Of a stretch of 64,000 nucleotides of DNA, positions 1-11,407 are shown one piece after another. Position numbers and translations under genes: made by a program. The number at the start of each line of letters is the position of its first letter. The first letter of the stretch is position 1. The stretch spans positions 806,001-870,000 of the forward strand of contig CAWISR010000002.1 of the NCBI GenBank assembly GCA_963838845.1, in the 5' to 3' direction. The notes below the pieces were generated by a model. The model worked only from the letters and a program-made list of their open reading frames with translations. It was not told where the DNA came from and ran no database searches. The stretch comes from CAVRXQ01 sp963838845 (GTDB lineage: Bacteria > Actinomycetota > Acidimicrobiia > Acidimicrobiales > Bog-793).

Positions 1-1
1 C

Positions 2-331
2 GCCGCGCTCGACGACGTGCGCGCGTACCGCGCCGACGCGATCTACGTCGAGGTCCCCCCGCAGATGCCCGAGCGCGTCTTTGACTGGCGGCTCGCAGAG
101 CGCGTCCCGAGCGGGACGCGGCTGATGATCGGTGGCGCGATCGACGCCGACAACGTCGCTACGGCCATCGGCCGGGTGCGGCCCTGGGGGGTGGACGCGT
201 CGGCGACGGTCGAGACGGCTGGCCGCAAGGATCCGCGCAAGGTGCGCGCCTTCATCCGGGCGGCGAAGGCCGCGGCGCCCGAACCTTCGCGTTCGTCCGA
301 CGGCCCGTACGACTGGCAAGACGACTGGTAG
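2..331 (+). CDS. trpF: Phosphoribosylanthranilate isomerase TrpF, C-terminal part (truncated by window start)
   Basis: Catalyses isomerisation of phosphoribosylanthranilate in tryptophan synthesis. Only about the last 109 residues are present, running in from the left edge without a start. Visible family features are the late phosphate-binding segment LMIGGAIDADNVATAI, the following PWGVDASATVE (usual family form WGVDVSSGVE) and the C-terminal helix GRKDPRKVRAFI. The last 15 or so residues, ending WQDDW, are a non-conserved tail. It ends about 20 bp before the arg promoter. The family assignment rests on this C-terminal pattern only. Confidence 0.72.
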   Translation, partial: AALDDVRAYRADAIYVEVPPQMPERVFDWRLAERVPSGTRLMIGGAIDADNVATAIGRVRPWGVDASATVETAGRKDPRKVRAFIRAAKAAAPEPSRSSDGPYDWQDDW

Positions 332-352
332 GGCGCCTTCCGGGCGGCCGTC

Positions 353-389
353 TTGGCGTATGGTCATGCAGTTAGGCGTATAGTCATAC
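353..389 (+). promoter_or_regulatory. Promoter overlapped by tandem ArgR-type operator upstream of argC
   Basis: Two near-identical half-palindromic units, GTATGGTCATGC (358-369) and GTATAGTCATAC (378-389), lie 20 bp apart, the pattern expected of paired ARG boxes bound by hexameric ArgR. The second unit contains TATAGT (379-384), a near-consensus -10 box, and TTGGCG at 353-358 is a possible -35 with a long 20 bp spacer. The -10 box ends 6 nt before the argC GTG, so the transcript should start at the start codon. ArgR bound here would cover the promoter. argR itself is the fifth gene of the operon. The operator identity is inferred from sequence symmetry and position. Confidence 0.65.
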
Positions 390-390
390 C

Positions 391-1401
391 GTGAAGACGG
401 CCGTGATCGGCGCTTCGGGCTATCTCGGAGGCGAGCTCCTGCGCCTGTTGGCCCGGCACCCGGCGTTCGAGGTCGTCCTCGCGCAAGGCGACCGCACGGC
501 GGGCGAGCGTGTCGCGGTGCTCCATCCCGGCCTCGAAAAGGATTATCCGGAACTCGTCGTCGAGGCCTTGTCGCCCGAGGCGGCGTCGCGCGCCGACGTC
601 GTCTTCGTCGCGCTTCCTTCCGGTCGTTCCCAGGACGTCGTCGCGGAGCTGGTGGGTGCGACTCGGGTCGTCGATCTCGGCGCGGACTTCCGTCTGCGCG
701 ACGCAAGCGCATACGAGCAGTGGTACGGCTTCACCCATCGCCACGAAGCGCTATTGGCGAAGGCGGTCTACGGCCTCCCGGAGCTGAACCGTGCCGCACT
801 CTTTGGCGCCTCGCTCGTCGCCGCGCCGGGCTGCTACGTCACAGCGACAGCGCTCGCGCTCGTGCCGCTGCTCGAGGCGGGGCTCGTCGAGCCGGGCGGT
901 GTGATCGTCGACGCCGCGAGCGGTGTGTCGGGCGCTGGCCGTGAGCCGACGGCGACGACGCACTTCGTGGGGGTGAACGAGAACTTCGCGGCGTACGGGC
1001 TCGTCGACCACCGCCACACGCCGGAGATGGGACAGGTCACCGGGGCCGAGGTCTTGTTCACGCCACACCTCGCGCCGATGACGCGCGGCATCCTCGTCAC
1101 CACATACGCGCGGGCAAAGACGTCGCGACCGACAGAGGAGCTGCTTTCGATCGTCGCCGATCGATACCGCAACGAACGCTTCGTGGAAGTCGTCGAGCAC
1201 TCTCCCGGGACGCGCGAGACCTACGGCTCGAATATCGCGAAGCTCACGGTGCGCTCGTCGCCGCGCACCGGCCACGTCATCGCCCTCTGCGCGATCGACA
1301 ACCTCACAAAAGGCGGTGCCGGACAGGCGATCCAAGCGGCGAACATCGCCTGCGGGATCGACGAGGCGTCCGGACTCGACTTGTTGCCGGTGGTCCCGTG
1401 A
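391..1401 (+). CDS. argC: N-acetyl-gamma-glutamyl-phosphate reductase ArgC
   Basis: NADPH-dependent reduction of N-acetylglutamyl phosphate to the semialdehyde, third step of arginine synthesis, in the cytosol. The 336-residue protein has the N-terminal nucleotide-binding loop GASGYLGGELL (about 7-17), the catalytic cysteine in APGCYVTA (Cys148), and the conserved SGVSGAGR and HRHTPEM segments. The GTG start is directly preceded by the operator/-10 region and has no ribosome binding site, so it is probably translated from a leaderless mRNA. It overlaps argB by 4 bp. First gene of the arg operon. Confidence 0.95.
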   Translation: MKTAVIGASGYLGGELLRLLARHPAFEVVLAQGDRTAGERVAVLHPGLEKDYPELVVEALSPEAASRADVVFVALPSGRSQDVVAELVGATRVVDLGADFRLRDASAYEQWYGFTHRHEALLAKAVYGLPELNRAALFGASLVAAPGCYVTATALALVPLLEAGLVEPGGVIVDAASGVSGAGREPTATTHFVGVNENFAAYGLVDHRHTPEMGQVTGAEVLFTPHLAPMTRGILVTTYARAKTSRPTEELLSIVADRYRNERFVEVVEHSPGTRETYGSNIAKLTVRSSPRTGHVIALCAIDNLTKGGAGQAIQAANIACGIDEASGLDLLPVVP

Positions 1402-2273
1402 CCCCGGCGAGCCACGAGCCCTCGACGACCGCGTCGGTCCTCGTCGAGGCCATCCCGTTCATTCGGAAGTTCGCCGGCTCGGTCGTGGTCGTGAAGCTCG
1501 GGGGGAGCGCGCTCGTCCCCGGCGCCGTGGCGACCCCGATGCTCGAAGGTTTCGCGCAAGACGTCGTGCTCGCTCGCAGCGTCGGCATGCTGCCCGTCGT
1601 CGTCCACGGCGGCGGGCCGCAGATCAGCTCGCTGATGGAGCGACTCGGCAAGAGCCCGGAGTTTCGCGCCGGGCTGCGAGTGACGGACGCGGAGACACTC
1701 GACATCGCCCGCATGGTGCTCGTCGGCAAGGTGAACCGCGACATCGTCGGCGCACTGAACGTCCAGGCGCCGGTCGCCGTCGGCCTGTCGGGTGAAGACG
1801 CCGGCTTCATCCGCGCCATCGAGCGTGACCCGGAGCTCGGTTTCGTCGGAGACGTCTCGTCCGTCGATCCGGAGCTCCTGCGCCATCTCCTCCACGAAGG
1901 CGTGGTTCCGGTGGTCGCAACGATCGCCTCGGGGGACAAAGGCCAGGCGTACAACGTGAACGCGGATGCCGTCGCGAGCGCGGTCGCGGTGGCGTTGCAT
2001 GCCCGCAAGCTCATCTACCTCACCGATGTGAACGGCGTGCGTCGGGATCCGCACGATGCGTCGTCGGTGTTGTCGAGCACGACTGCGGACGGGCTGCAAA
2101 CCCTGATCGACGACGGAACGATCTCGGGTGGCATGGCACCAAAGGCGCGAGCGTGTATCGACGCCGTCCGCGGTGGGGTCGCTGCGGCCCACGTGCTGGA
2201 CGGCCGGGTCCCGCACGCGCTGCTGCTCGAGCTCTTTACGGAGTCGGGCGTGGGGACGATGGTGACCTCATGA
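1398..2273 (+). CDS. argB: Acetylglutamate kinase ArgB
   Basis: Phosphorylates N-acetylglutamate with ATP, second step of arginine synthesis and usually the feedback-inhibited one. The 291-residue protein shows the amino acid kinase fold motifs: VVVKLGGSAL near the N-terminus, HGGGPQISSLMERLG, YNVNADAVASAVA and the late SGGMAPKARACIDAV. The GTG start overlaps the argC stop (GTGA), indicating translational coupling. In most actinobacteria argJ sits between argC and argB; here argB follows argC with no room for it. Its own stop overlaps the argD start (ATGA). Confidence 0.96.
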   Translation: MTPASHEPSTTASVLVEAIPFIRKFAGSVVVVKLGGSALVPGAVATPMLEGFAQDVVLARSVGMLPVVVHGGGPQISSLMERLGKSPEFRAGLRVTDAETLDIARMVLVGKVNRDIVGALNVQAPVAVGLSGEDAGFIRAIERDPELGFVGDVSSVDPELLRHLLHEGVVPVVATIASGDKGQAYNVNADAVASAVAVALHARKLIYLTDVNGVRRDPHDASSVLSSTTADGLQTLIDDGTISGGMAPKARACIDAVRGGVAAAHVLDGRVPHALLLELFTESGVGTMVTS

Positions 2274-3431
2274 GCGCGTTGATGCCGACGTACCGCGAGC
2301 CGAAGGTTCGCTTCGTCTCTGGATCGGGCGCGTGGCTGATCGACGCGGACGGCAAGCGTTATCTCGACTTCCTCTCAGGGATCGCGGTGACCTCGCTCGG
2401 ACATGCCCACCCGATCGTGCGCGACGCGATCTGCACCCAGGCGGGGACGCTCGTGCACGTCTCGAACCTCTTCGCGAACGGGCTCAACGAGGAGGTCGCG
2501 ACGATCCTCGACACCCTCCTCGGAGACGGCGAGCCGCTTGGGGGAAAGGTCTTCTTCGCGAATTCCGGCGCCGAGGCGAACGAGTGCGCGATCAAGCTCG
2601 CCGCGCCGCGCCACGCCCGAAGGTCGCTTCGGGATTATCACCGCCAACGAGGCGTTCCACGGCCGCACGCTGGCGACCGTCGCCGCCACGGGACAGCCGA
2701 AGAAACAGGCGCCGTTCGCGCCGCTGCCGGACGGCTTCCACCACGTCGACTACGGCGATCCCGAGGTGATCCGCGCTGCCGTCGGACTCGAGACGGCCGG
2801 TGTGATGCTCGAGCCGATTCTCGGCGAGGCAGGGGTGATCACACCACCGAAGGGCTACCTCGCGCGGGTCCGCGCGATCTGCGACGAGCTCGGGTTGTTA
2901 TTGATCGTCGACGAAATCCAGACCGGCCTGGCGCGCACCGGACGGTGGTTCGCGTTCCAAGACGAAGGCATTGTGCCCGACGTCGTGACGATGGCGAAGG
3001 CGCTCGGCAACGGTGTTCCGGTCGGCGCGTGCTGGGCTCGCAACGACGTGGCCGCGACGTTCCAACCGGGCGACCACGGCTCGACGTTCGGCGGTCAACC
3101 CCTCGCCATGGCGGCCGCGAGGGCGACGCTCGAGACGATGATCAAGATCGATGCGCCAACCAAGGCGCGTCAGGCCGGCGAGCGCCTCGCCGAGGGGCTG
3201 CGTTGCCTAAAGGGCGTCACCGAGGTGCGGGGTGCGGGGTTGCTCATCGGTCTTTCGCTTGCGCAGGGGATCGACGCCTGGAGCGTCGCGGAGAAGGCGC
3301 TTGAGTTCGGACTGGTGGTGAACGACCCGGCACCGTCGGCGATCCGCCTTTGCCCGCCGCTCATCGTCTCCGATGACGAGATCGACGAAGGAGTCGATCG
3401 TCTCAACAGAGCGATTGGAGCCGCGTCGTGA
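2270..3431 (+). CDS. argD: Acetylornithine aminotransferase ArgD (reading frame broken near 2610-2620)
   Basis: PLP-dependent transamination giving N-acetylornithine. Residues encoded from 2270 (GYAD-type N-terminus, FLSGIAVTSLGHAHP, FANSGAEANECAIKLA) are in one frame. From about 2620 the rest (NEAFHGRTLATVAATGQ, VDEIQTGLARTGRWF, the PLP lysine in VTMAKALGNGVP and GSTFGGQPLAMAAA) continues one base further on. The join falls in a G/C-alternating stretch, where one base is surplus (or two are missing). All catalytic segments are present across the two frames and neighbours are intact, so a sequencing indel is more likely than a dead gene. The ATG overlaps the argB stop. Confidence 0.9.
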
Positions 3432-3459
3432 GGTACTTCCGTTGCGCAAGGAGCGTGCG

Positions 3460-4353
3460 ATGAATCTGCTGCGTGTGAGCGATCTTTCCCCCGCCGCACT
3501 CGAGGAGGTGCTCGAGTTCTCGAAGGAGAGCGATCCCGATCCCGTGCTGTTGGGGCGTGGTGTGGCGCTCGTGTTTGAGCACCCATCGAATCGCACCCGC
3601 AACGCGACGGAGATGGCCGTCGTGGCACTCGGTGGACACCCGGTGTCGATCATGAAGGACGAGGTCGGAATCGACATCCGCGAGTCGGCCGAAGACGTCG
3701 CACGGACACTCGCCTGCTACCACGCCGCGCTGTGCGTTCGGGCCGCACGTCATTCGACACTCGAGCGGATGGCTCTCGCTCTGGCGGACACGGACATTCC
3801 GATCATCAACCTTCTGTCTGATGTCGAGCACCCGACGCAGGCGATCGCGGATGTGAAGACGATTTCCGACGAGTTTGGCACCGTGTCCGGGAAGAAGGTT
3901 GCCTACATCGGCGACGCGAACAACGTCTGTCGGTCGCTCGCATTTGCCGTCGCGGCCCTCGGCGGCGAATTCGTCATCGCGAGCCCGCCGGGGTTCGGCC
4001 CGAGCGACGAGGTGGAGAACGCGACGAAAGGACTCGAGGGCAGGGTTGTTGTCGCGAGCACCCCCGCCGAGGCGGCAGACGGCGCTGACGTGTTGTACGC
4101 CGACGTCTGGGTCTCGATGGGCCAAGAAGGCGCCGACGACAAGCGCAAGGCGTTCGTCGGGTTCACGATCGATGACGAGCTCCTCGCCCGCGCCGCCCCG
4201 CGGGCGATCGTGCTTCATTGCCTCCCCGCGCACCGGGGCGACGAGATCACGACGTCGGTGCTCGACGGACCCCACAGCCGCGTGTGGCGACAAGCGCGCA
4301 ACCGCCTCGAAGCCGCACGCGGGGTGCTCTCGTACCTGCTCAGAGGGGCGTGA
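3460..4353 (+). CDS. argF: Ornithine carbamoyltransferase ArgF
   Basis: Transfers the carbamoyl group to ornithine to give citrulline. The 297-residue product has the carbamoyl-phosphate loop as HPSNRTRNATEMAV (SNRTR variant of the usual STRTR), DVEHPTQAIAD, the ornithine loop around VSMGQE and the catalytic HCLPAHRGDE. I chose the ATG at 3460 because AAGGAG lies 7 nt before it and the protein then begins with the typical NLLRVSDL segment. An in-frame start further upstream would overlap argD. The stop overlaps the argR start (TGATG). Confidence 0.95.
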   Translation: MNLLRVSDLSPAALEEVLEFSKESDPDPVLLGRGVALVFEHPSNRTRNATEMAVVALGGHPVSIMKDEVGIDIRESAEDVARTLACYHAALCVRAARHSTLERMALALADTDIPIINLLSDVEHPTQAIADVKTISDEFGTVSGKKVAYIGDANNVCRSLAFAVAALGGEFVIASPPGFGPSDEVENATKGLEGRVVVASTPAEAADGADVLYADVWVSMGQEGADDKRKAFVGFTIDDELLARAAPRAIVLHCLPAHRGDEITTSVLDGPHSRVWRQARNRLEAARGVLSYLLRGA

Positions 4354-4832
4354 TGAGCCGCATCCCGAAGAACCGCCGCCAACACCTCGTCGCACAGCTG
4401 CTCTTGGAATTCCCGGTGACGAACCAGCCCCAGCTCGTCGACCTGCTCGCCGAGCGCGGCGTCGACGCGACCCAGGCGACGGTCTCGCGGGATCTGGAGG
4501 AACTCGCCGCGGTGAAGGTCCGCCTCCCCGGTTCGACGCGCCCCGTCTACGCGATCGCCGAGCTCGAACAGGCGCCGGCCGCGCCGGTCGACCACCTGCG
4601 GCGCGTCCTTGGCGAATGGGTCGTCGACGTTGCCTCTTCGGCGAACCTCGTCGTGATCCGCACGCCACCGGGATCTGCGCACGTAGTGGCGTCGGCGATC
4701 GACCGCACCCGCGTCGAAGGCGTCGTCGGTACGGTGGCGGGCGACGACACGGTGCTCGTGATCGCCGACGAGTCGACCGGCGGCGAGACGCTCGCGAAGC
4801 AGCTCGCCGAGATGTCCGGTCAACCGCAATAG
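4353..4832 (+). CDS. argR: Arginine repressor ArgR
   Basis: Arginine-responsive hexameric repressor/activator. The 159-residue protein has an N-terminal winged helix with the recognition helix ATQATVSRDLEELAAVKV and a C-terminal oligomerisation/arginine-binding domain ending in GTVAGDDTVLVIA. The family signature GT.AGDDT is intact. It is embedded in the operon it presumably controls, overlapping argF by one base, so it would be autoregulated through the operator at 358-389. It is slightly longer than E. coli ArgR. Confidence 0.95.
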   Translation: MSRIPKNRRQHLVAQLLLEFPVTNQPQLVDLLAERGVDATQATVSRDLEELAAVKVRLPGSTRPVYAIAELEQAPAAPVDHLRRVLGEWVVDVASSANLVVIRTPPGSAHVVASAIDRTRVEGVVGTVAGDDTVLVIADESTGGETLAKQLAEMSGQPQ

Positions 4833-4846
4833 GGGAGAGATCACAG

Positions 4847-6061
4847 ATGTCAAAACGCGTCGTGCTCGCGTACTCGGGGGGACTCGACACCTCGGTAGCG
4901 GTGCATTGGCTGCACGCCGAACTCGGTTACGACGTCGTCGCCGTCACCGTCGACGTCGGACAGGGTGGCGACTTCGTGGCGATCCGTCAGCGCGCCCTCG
5001 CCGCCGGGGCGGTCGACGCCATCGTCGTCGACGCTCGCGATGAGTTCGCGCACGACTTCGTCGTTCCCGCCCTCCAGGCGAATGCCCTGTACGAAGGGCG
5101 GTACCCGCTCGTCTCGGCGCTCGCGCGGCCGGTCATCGTCCGCCACCTCGTCGAAGCCGCCCGACTCCATGGCGCGGCCGCGGTTGCGCACGGCTGCACG
5201 GGCAAGGGTAATGATCAGGTCCGATTCGAGGTCGGCACGCGAGCGCTCGCGCCAGATCTCGAGATCGTCGCTCCGGTGCGCGTGTGGAAGATGACCCGCG
5301 AGGACACAGTCGACTACGCCCAAAAGTTCGGAATCCCGATCACCGCCTCGAAGGAGCGCATCTATTCGGTCGACGAGAACCTGTGGGGTCGAACGATCGA
5401 ATGCGGCGCGATCGAGGATCCCTGGGTCGCTCCACCCGAAGACGTTTACGAACGAACGGTGGAGAAGGCAACCGACCAGGCCGAGGTCGTCATCGGCTTC
5501 CAAACCGGTGTGCCTATGACGCTCGACGGCCGCGCGACGCCGCTCGTCGATCTAATCCGGGACCTCGACCACACGGCGGGCGCGCGGAGGTTCGGACGGA
5601 TCGACATGGTCGAGAACCGGCGCGTCGGAATCAAGAGTCGCGAGATCTACGAGTGCGCGGCCGCGCTTGCGCTGATCATCGCGCACATCGATCTCGAAGG
5701 AATCACGCTTGAGAGGGAGGTCGCGCACGAGAAGTCGCGTCTCGAACCGAAGTTCGCGGAGCTCGTCTACGACGGGATGTGGTTCTCACCGCTCCGCGAG
5801 GCGATGAGCGCGTTCGTTTCCGCGACCCAGCAGCACGTGACCGGGGAAGTTCGCATCCAATTCACCCCGGGAGGGGCGGCGACCGTGCTCGGTCGGCGCA
5901 GTCCCTACGGCCTTTACGACTACGGCCTAGCGACCTATGACGCAGCGGACGCGTTTCAACACGAAGATGCTGAGGGGTTCGTCAGGCTCTATGGGCTCGG
6001 AATAAAGACTTGGGCGAATCGCCAAGTTCAGGCCTCGACCGCCGCCTCCGACGAGCAATAG
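4847..6061 (+). CDS. argG: Argininosuccinate synthase ArgG
   Basis: ATP-dependent condensation of citrulline with aspartate. The 404-residue protein starts with the PP-loop LAYSGGLDTSVAVHWL and contains VTVDVGQGGDF, AHGCTGKGNDQVRFE and ASKERIYSVDENLWGR, all diagnostic of type 1 ArgG. AGGGGAGAG precedes the ATG by a normal distance, so the start is well supported. It lies 14 bp after argR in the same operon. Confidence 0.97.
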   Translation: MSKRVVLAYSGGLDTSVAVHWLHAELGYDVVAVTVDVGQGGDFVAIRQRALAAGAVDAIVVDARDEFAHDFVVPALQANALYEGRYPLVSALARPVIVRHLVEAARLHGAAAVAHGCTGKGNDQVRFEVGTRALAPDLEIVAPVRVWKMTREDTVDYAQKFGIPITASKERIYSVDENLWGRTIECGAIEDPWVAPPEDVYERTVEKATDQAEVVIGFQTGVPMTLDGRATPLVDLIRDLDHTAGARRFGRIDMVENRRVGIKSREIYECAAALALIIAHIDLEGITLEREVAHEKSRLEPKFAELVYDGMWFSPLREAMSAFVSATQQHVTGEVRIQFTPGGAATVLGRRSPYGLYDYGLATYDAADAFQHEDAEGFVRLYGLGIKTWANRQVQASTAASDEQ

Positions 6062-6071
6062 GTCTTCACTG

Positions 6072-7430
6072 GTGACCCTCTGGTCGCGGCGCATGCGAGC
6101 CGCTCCGGCTCCCGAGATGATGAGGTTCACCGAGAGCCTTTCGGTCGACAAGGTCCTCGGCCTCGACGACGTCGAGGGATCGAAGGCGCACGTGCGAGCG
6201 CTCGGACGGGCGAAGATCCTCACGCCGATTGAGGTCGGGTCCCTGATCGAGGCGCTCTCGACGGTGGGACGCGAGTTCGAGACTGACACCTTCGCGTTTG
6301 TCGAGGGCGACGAAGACGTCCACACGGCGCTCGAGCGGAGGGTGACCGAACTCACGGGTGAGCTCGGTGCACGTCTCCACACCGGCAGGAGTCGCAACGA
6401 CCAGGTCGCGACGGCACTCCGCTTGTACACGAGGCGCAAGGTCACGACGACCACGGACGGGGTGCTTCGCCTCTGCGAGGTGTTGCTCGATCGGGCGCGT
6501 TCGGTCGGGGGCGCCGAGATCCCCGCGTACACGCATCTTCAGCGTGCGCAACGAGTGCCCCTCGCCTGGCAGCTCAGCGCGCACGGTTGGTCGCTGCTGC
6601 GCGACGTTGACCGATTGCTCGACGCCCGTCGACGCGTCGAGGTCTCGCCGCTCGGGGCGGGCGCGGTTGGCGGCTCCGCGATCGCGATCGATCCGGTCGA
6701 GACAGCGCGAGACCTCGGATTTGCAGAAGCCTTCGAGAACCCGATTGACGCGGTCGCGGACCGCGACTTCGTCGCCGAAACGCTCTTCGTTCTCACGCTG
6801 CTCGGGGTGCATCTGTCGCGTCTCGGCGAAGAGATCACGATCTATTCGACGAGCGAATTCGGTTTCTACGTGCTCGACGACGCCTGGGCGACGGGAAGTT
6901 CGATGCTCCCCCAGAAAAAGAATCCTGACGTGGCAGAGCTCGCCCGAGCGAAAAGCGGACGCCTTATCGGGCACGTGACTGGTTTCCTTGCGATATTGAA
7001 GGGCCTGCCGTTCGCTTATAACCGTGACCTCCAAGAGGACAAGGAACCGCTCTTCGATTCCTTCACGCAGATCGAACTCGCGCTCGACGCAGTGCGCGGA
7101 GTCGTGGCAACGATTGGCTTCGACATCGATGCCATGCGCGTCGCCGCGAGCGACCCAAACGTACGCGCCGTGGAACTCGCCGAGTGGATGGTTATGAGGG
7201 GCGTGCCGTTTCGCGAGGCGCACGGCAAGGTCGCCGAGCTCGTGAGGCGATCGACCGAGGAGCAACCACTTCCGACGCTCGTGCTCGAATCCGACGACCT
7301 CGGTGCTGAAGCTGCCGTCGTCTTCGGCGTCGAACCACGGATCTCGTTATCGAAAGTCTCAGAGGACCTCGATCGATTTGCTGGGGCGATTAAATCGCGT
7401 CGTGAAGGACTCTCGGTCGCTGCCGACTGA
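6072..7430 (+). CDS. argH: Argininosuccinate lyase ArgH
   Basis: Splits argininosuccinate into arginine and fumarate, last step of the pathway. The 452-residue protein belongs to the fumarase/aspartase superfamily: HTGRSRNDQVATALRL, THLQRAQRVPLAWQL and the signature loop GSSMLPQKKNPDVAELARAKSG with the catalytic serine are present. A GTG start lies 10 bp after argG. The N-terminus (TLWSRRM) resembles the LWGGRF start of the family, although the glycines are not conserved. Confidence 0.95.
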   Translation: MTLWSRRMRAAPAPEMMRFTESLSVDKVLGLDDVEGSKAHVRALGRAKILTPIEVGSLIEALSTVGREFETDTFAFVEGDEDVHTALERRVTELTGELGARLHTGRSRNDQVATALRLYTRRKVTTTTDGVLRLCEVLLDRARSVGGAEIPAYTHLQRAQRVPLAWQLSAHGWSLLRDVDRLLDARRRVEVSPLGAGAVGGSAIAIDPVETARDLGFAEAFENPIDAVADRDFVAETLFVLTLLGVHLSRLGEEITIYSTSEFGFYVLDDAWATGSSMLPQKKNPDVAELARAKSGRLIGHVTGFLAILKGLPFAYNRDLQEDKEPLFDSFTQIELALDAVRGVVATIGFDIDAMRVAASDPNVRAVELAEWMVMRGVPFREAHGKVAELVRRSTEEQPLPTLVLESDDLGAEAAVVFGVEPRISLSKVSEDLDRFAGAIKSRREGLSVAAD

Positions 7431-8052
7431 AGGGAGGCGCGAGTGGGCGCCCGTCGAACGCCCATTTTTCGGCGGCGACCCGATCGAGGTCGCGCCGCGA
7501 GTGCTGAACCTGCTCCTCGTCGCTGACCGCGTCGTCGGTCGCATCGTCGAGGTCGAGGCGTACGCGGGGGAGCGCGATGCGGCGAGTCACGCCTACCGGG
7601 GCAAGACCCCTCGCAACGCGACGATGTTCGGTCCGCCGGGTCATCTCTACGTCTATTTCACCTATGGAATGCACTACTGCTCGAACATCGTCTGCCGAGA
7701 GGAAGGTGTCGCCGGCGCCGTGCTGCTCCGGGCGCTCGCACCCGTTTCCGGCTTGGAACTGATGCGATCGAGGCGCCCCGGTGCGCGACGCGATCGCGAT
7801 CTCTGCGCGGGGCCTGCGCGCCTGTGTCAGGCGCTCGGAATCGATCGCAAGATGGACGGAGCGGACCTCGTGTCCGGCGCTGAAGGGATTCGTCTCGTAT
7901 CAGACGGCATTCCGCCCCCAAGAAAACCGCTGGTCACGACCAGGATCGGGATCTCGGACCGGTACGGAGACGCCGTTGGCTATCCGTGGAGATTCGTCGT
8001 TCCCGGCGACGAGAATGCGTCGCGACCCGCACCGCGTCTGATTGACGGTTGA
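7402..8052 (+). CDS. mpg: DNA-3-methyladenine glycosylase (AAG/Mpg type)
   Basis: Base excision repair enzyme removing alkylated purines. The 216-residue product carries the AAG-family core: LLLVADRVVGRIVEVEAYAGERD with the catalytic Glu region, SHAYRGKTPRNATMFGPPGHLYVYFTYGMHYC, CAGPARLCQALGI and the C-terminal ISDRYGDAVGYPWRF. The GTG at 7402 overlaps argH by 29 bp. No better start is found closer to the core in this frame. Probably the last gene read from the arg promoter; the rRNA promoter begins inside its stop region. Confidence 0.9.
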   Translation: MKDSRSLPTEGRREWAPVERPFFGGDPIEVAPRVLNLLLVADRVVGRIVEVEAYAGERDAASHAYRGKTPRNATMFGPPGHLYVYFTYGMHYCSNIVCREEGVAGAVLLRALAPVSGLELMRSRRPGARRDRDLCAGPARLCQALGIDRKMDGADLVSGAEGIRLVSDGIPPPRKPLVTTRIGISDRYGDAVGYPWRFVVPGDENASRPAPRLIDG

Positions 8053-8069
8053 TCAAGTGGTGCTAAGGT
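8042..8069 (+). promoter_or_regulatory. rrn P: Candidate rRNA operon promoter
   Basis: TTGACG (8042-8047) and TAAGGT (8064-8069) with a 16 bp spacer match the vegetative sigma consensus. They lie about 350 bp before the 16S gene, leaving a leader typical of rRNA operons. The leader (8076-8418) holds no gene. It contains CTTGAGAAC at about 8226, similar to the TTTGAGAACT in the 16S-23S spacer (about 10152-10162); both look like boxA-type antitermination signals. Confidence 0.5.
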
Positions 8070-8418
8070 AACCCCTGCTCGGAACCGAGATTTCGGTCCG
8101 CGCCACTCCGAAGTAGCATTGCGCCCTTCGGAATCGCTGATAGCCGTCTCCCCTCAGGGGTCGATCGGCGCCTTCAGCGCACGCGGGCACCTCCTTCCGC
8201 AAGGAAGTGTGCCCCGTCGTCGCTCCTTGAGAACGGAATAGGAACAGCCAAAAGCCAGTGCGGTGCTCGCACGGCCGCAAGGTCGCGTGGGCACGAAGTC
8301 AATTGCACTGAACACGGACAACGTCCGTTTTGGTGCCAGTCGGTTCGGAGACATTTTCCGTTTTCGGGCCGGCTCTCTAGGATCGAAATATCGACCGTTT
8401 ATCGATCGATATGAGATC

Positions 8419-10190
<1,772 letters not shown>

Positions 10191-11359
10191 CTCCAAGCTA
10201 CAAAGAGCCAACGGTGGATGCCTTGGCGCCTGAAGCCGATGAAGGACGTGGGAGGCTGCGAAAAGCCACGGGGAGCTGCCGACCAAGCTTCGATCCGTGG
10301 ATGTCCGAATGGGGAAACCCGTCACCCGTAATGGGGTGTCACCCTGGTCTGAATGCATAGGGCCAGCGGAGGGAACCGGGGGGAATGAAACATCTGAGTA
10401 CCCCGAGGAGAAGAAAGCAAAATGCGACTCCCCAAGTAGCGGCGAGCGAAAAGGGATGAGCCTAAACCGGTCCAGTGTCAAGCCTGGTGGCGTTGCTGGG
10501 TCGGGGTTGTGGGAAATCGCTAGAGAGGGCACCAGACCTCTCGCGGAGTTACAAAATCACCGTCTAGTGGAAGTGTTCTGGAACGGCACGCCATAGGGGG
10601 TAACAGCCCCGTACACGAAAGGCGAGTGATCTCCGTTGCGGTTCTCCCGAGTAGCGCCGGATCTGGGAAAGCCGGCGCGAATCTACGAGGACCACCTCGA
10701 AAGGCTAAGTACTCTCAGGCGACCGATAGCGAACTAGTACCGTGAGGGAAAGGTGAAAAGCACCCCGGGAGGGGAGTGAAATAGTACCTGAAACCGTTGG
10801 CTTACAAACAGTCAGAGCGTCGTCGATATTTACGAATATCGGCCGTGATGGCGTGCCTTTTGAAGAATGAGCCAGCGAGTTACCGTGTGTGGCGAGGTTA
10901 ACCCGAATGGGGTAGCCGGAGCGAAAGCGAGTCTGAACTAGGGCGTTCAGTCGCATGCGGTAGACCCGAAGCCGGGTGATCTTGCCATGGGCAGGCTGAA
11001 GCGGGGGTAAGACCTCGTGGAGGGCCGAACCCACCATGGTTGAAAACATGGGGGATGACCTGTGGCAAGGGGTGAAAGGCCAATCAAACCCGGTGATAGC
11101 TGGTTCTCCCCGAAATGCATTTAGGTGCAGCGTCAGATGTTTAGCACCGGAGGTAGAGCACTGAATGGGTTAGGGGGCCTACAAGCTTGCCGACCCCAAT
11201 CAAACTCCGAATGCCGGTGCTCTAAGTCTGGCAGTGAGACCACGGGGGATGAGCTTCGTTGGTCGAAAGGGAAACAGCCCAGATCGCCAGCTAAGGCCCC
11301 AAATTCTTGACTAAGTGGAAAACGATGTGGGGACGCAGAAACAGCCAGGAGGTTGGCTC

Positions 11360-11407
<48 letters not shown>

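Noticed and set aside
2153..3431. argD as two separate overlapping genes
   Set aside because: Neither piece makes sense alone; together they give one normal-length aminotransferase, so a frame break is assumed.
3403..4890. 495-codon minus-strand frame across argF-argR
   Set aside because: A mirror of GC-rich codons of real genes; Arg/Ser-rich with no domain.
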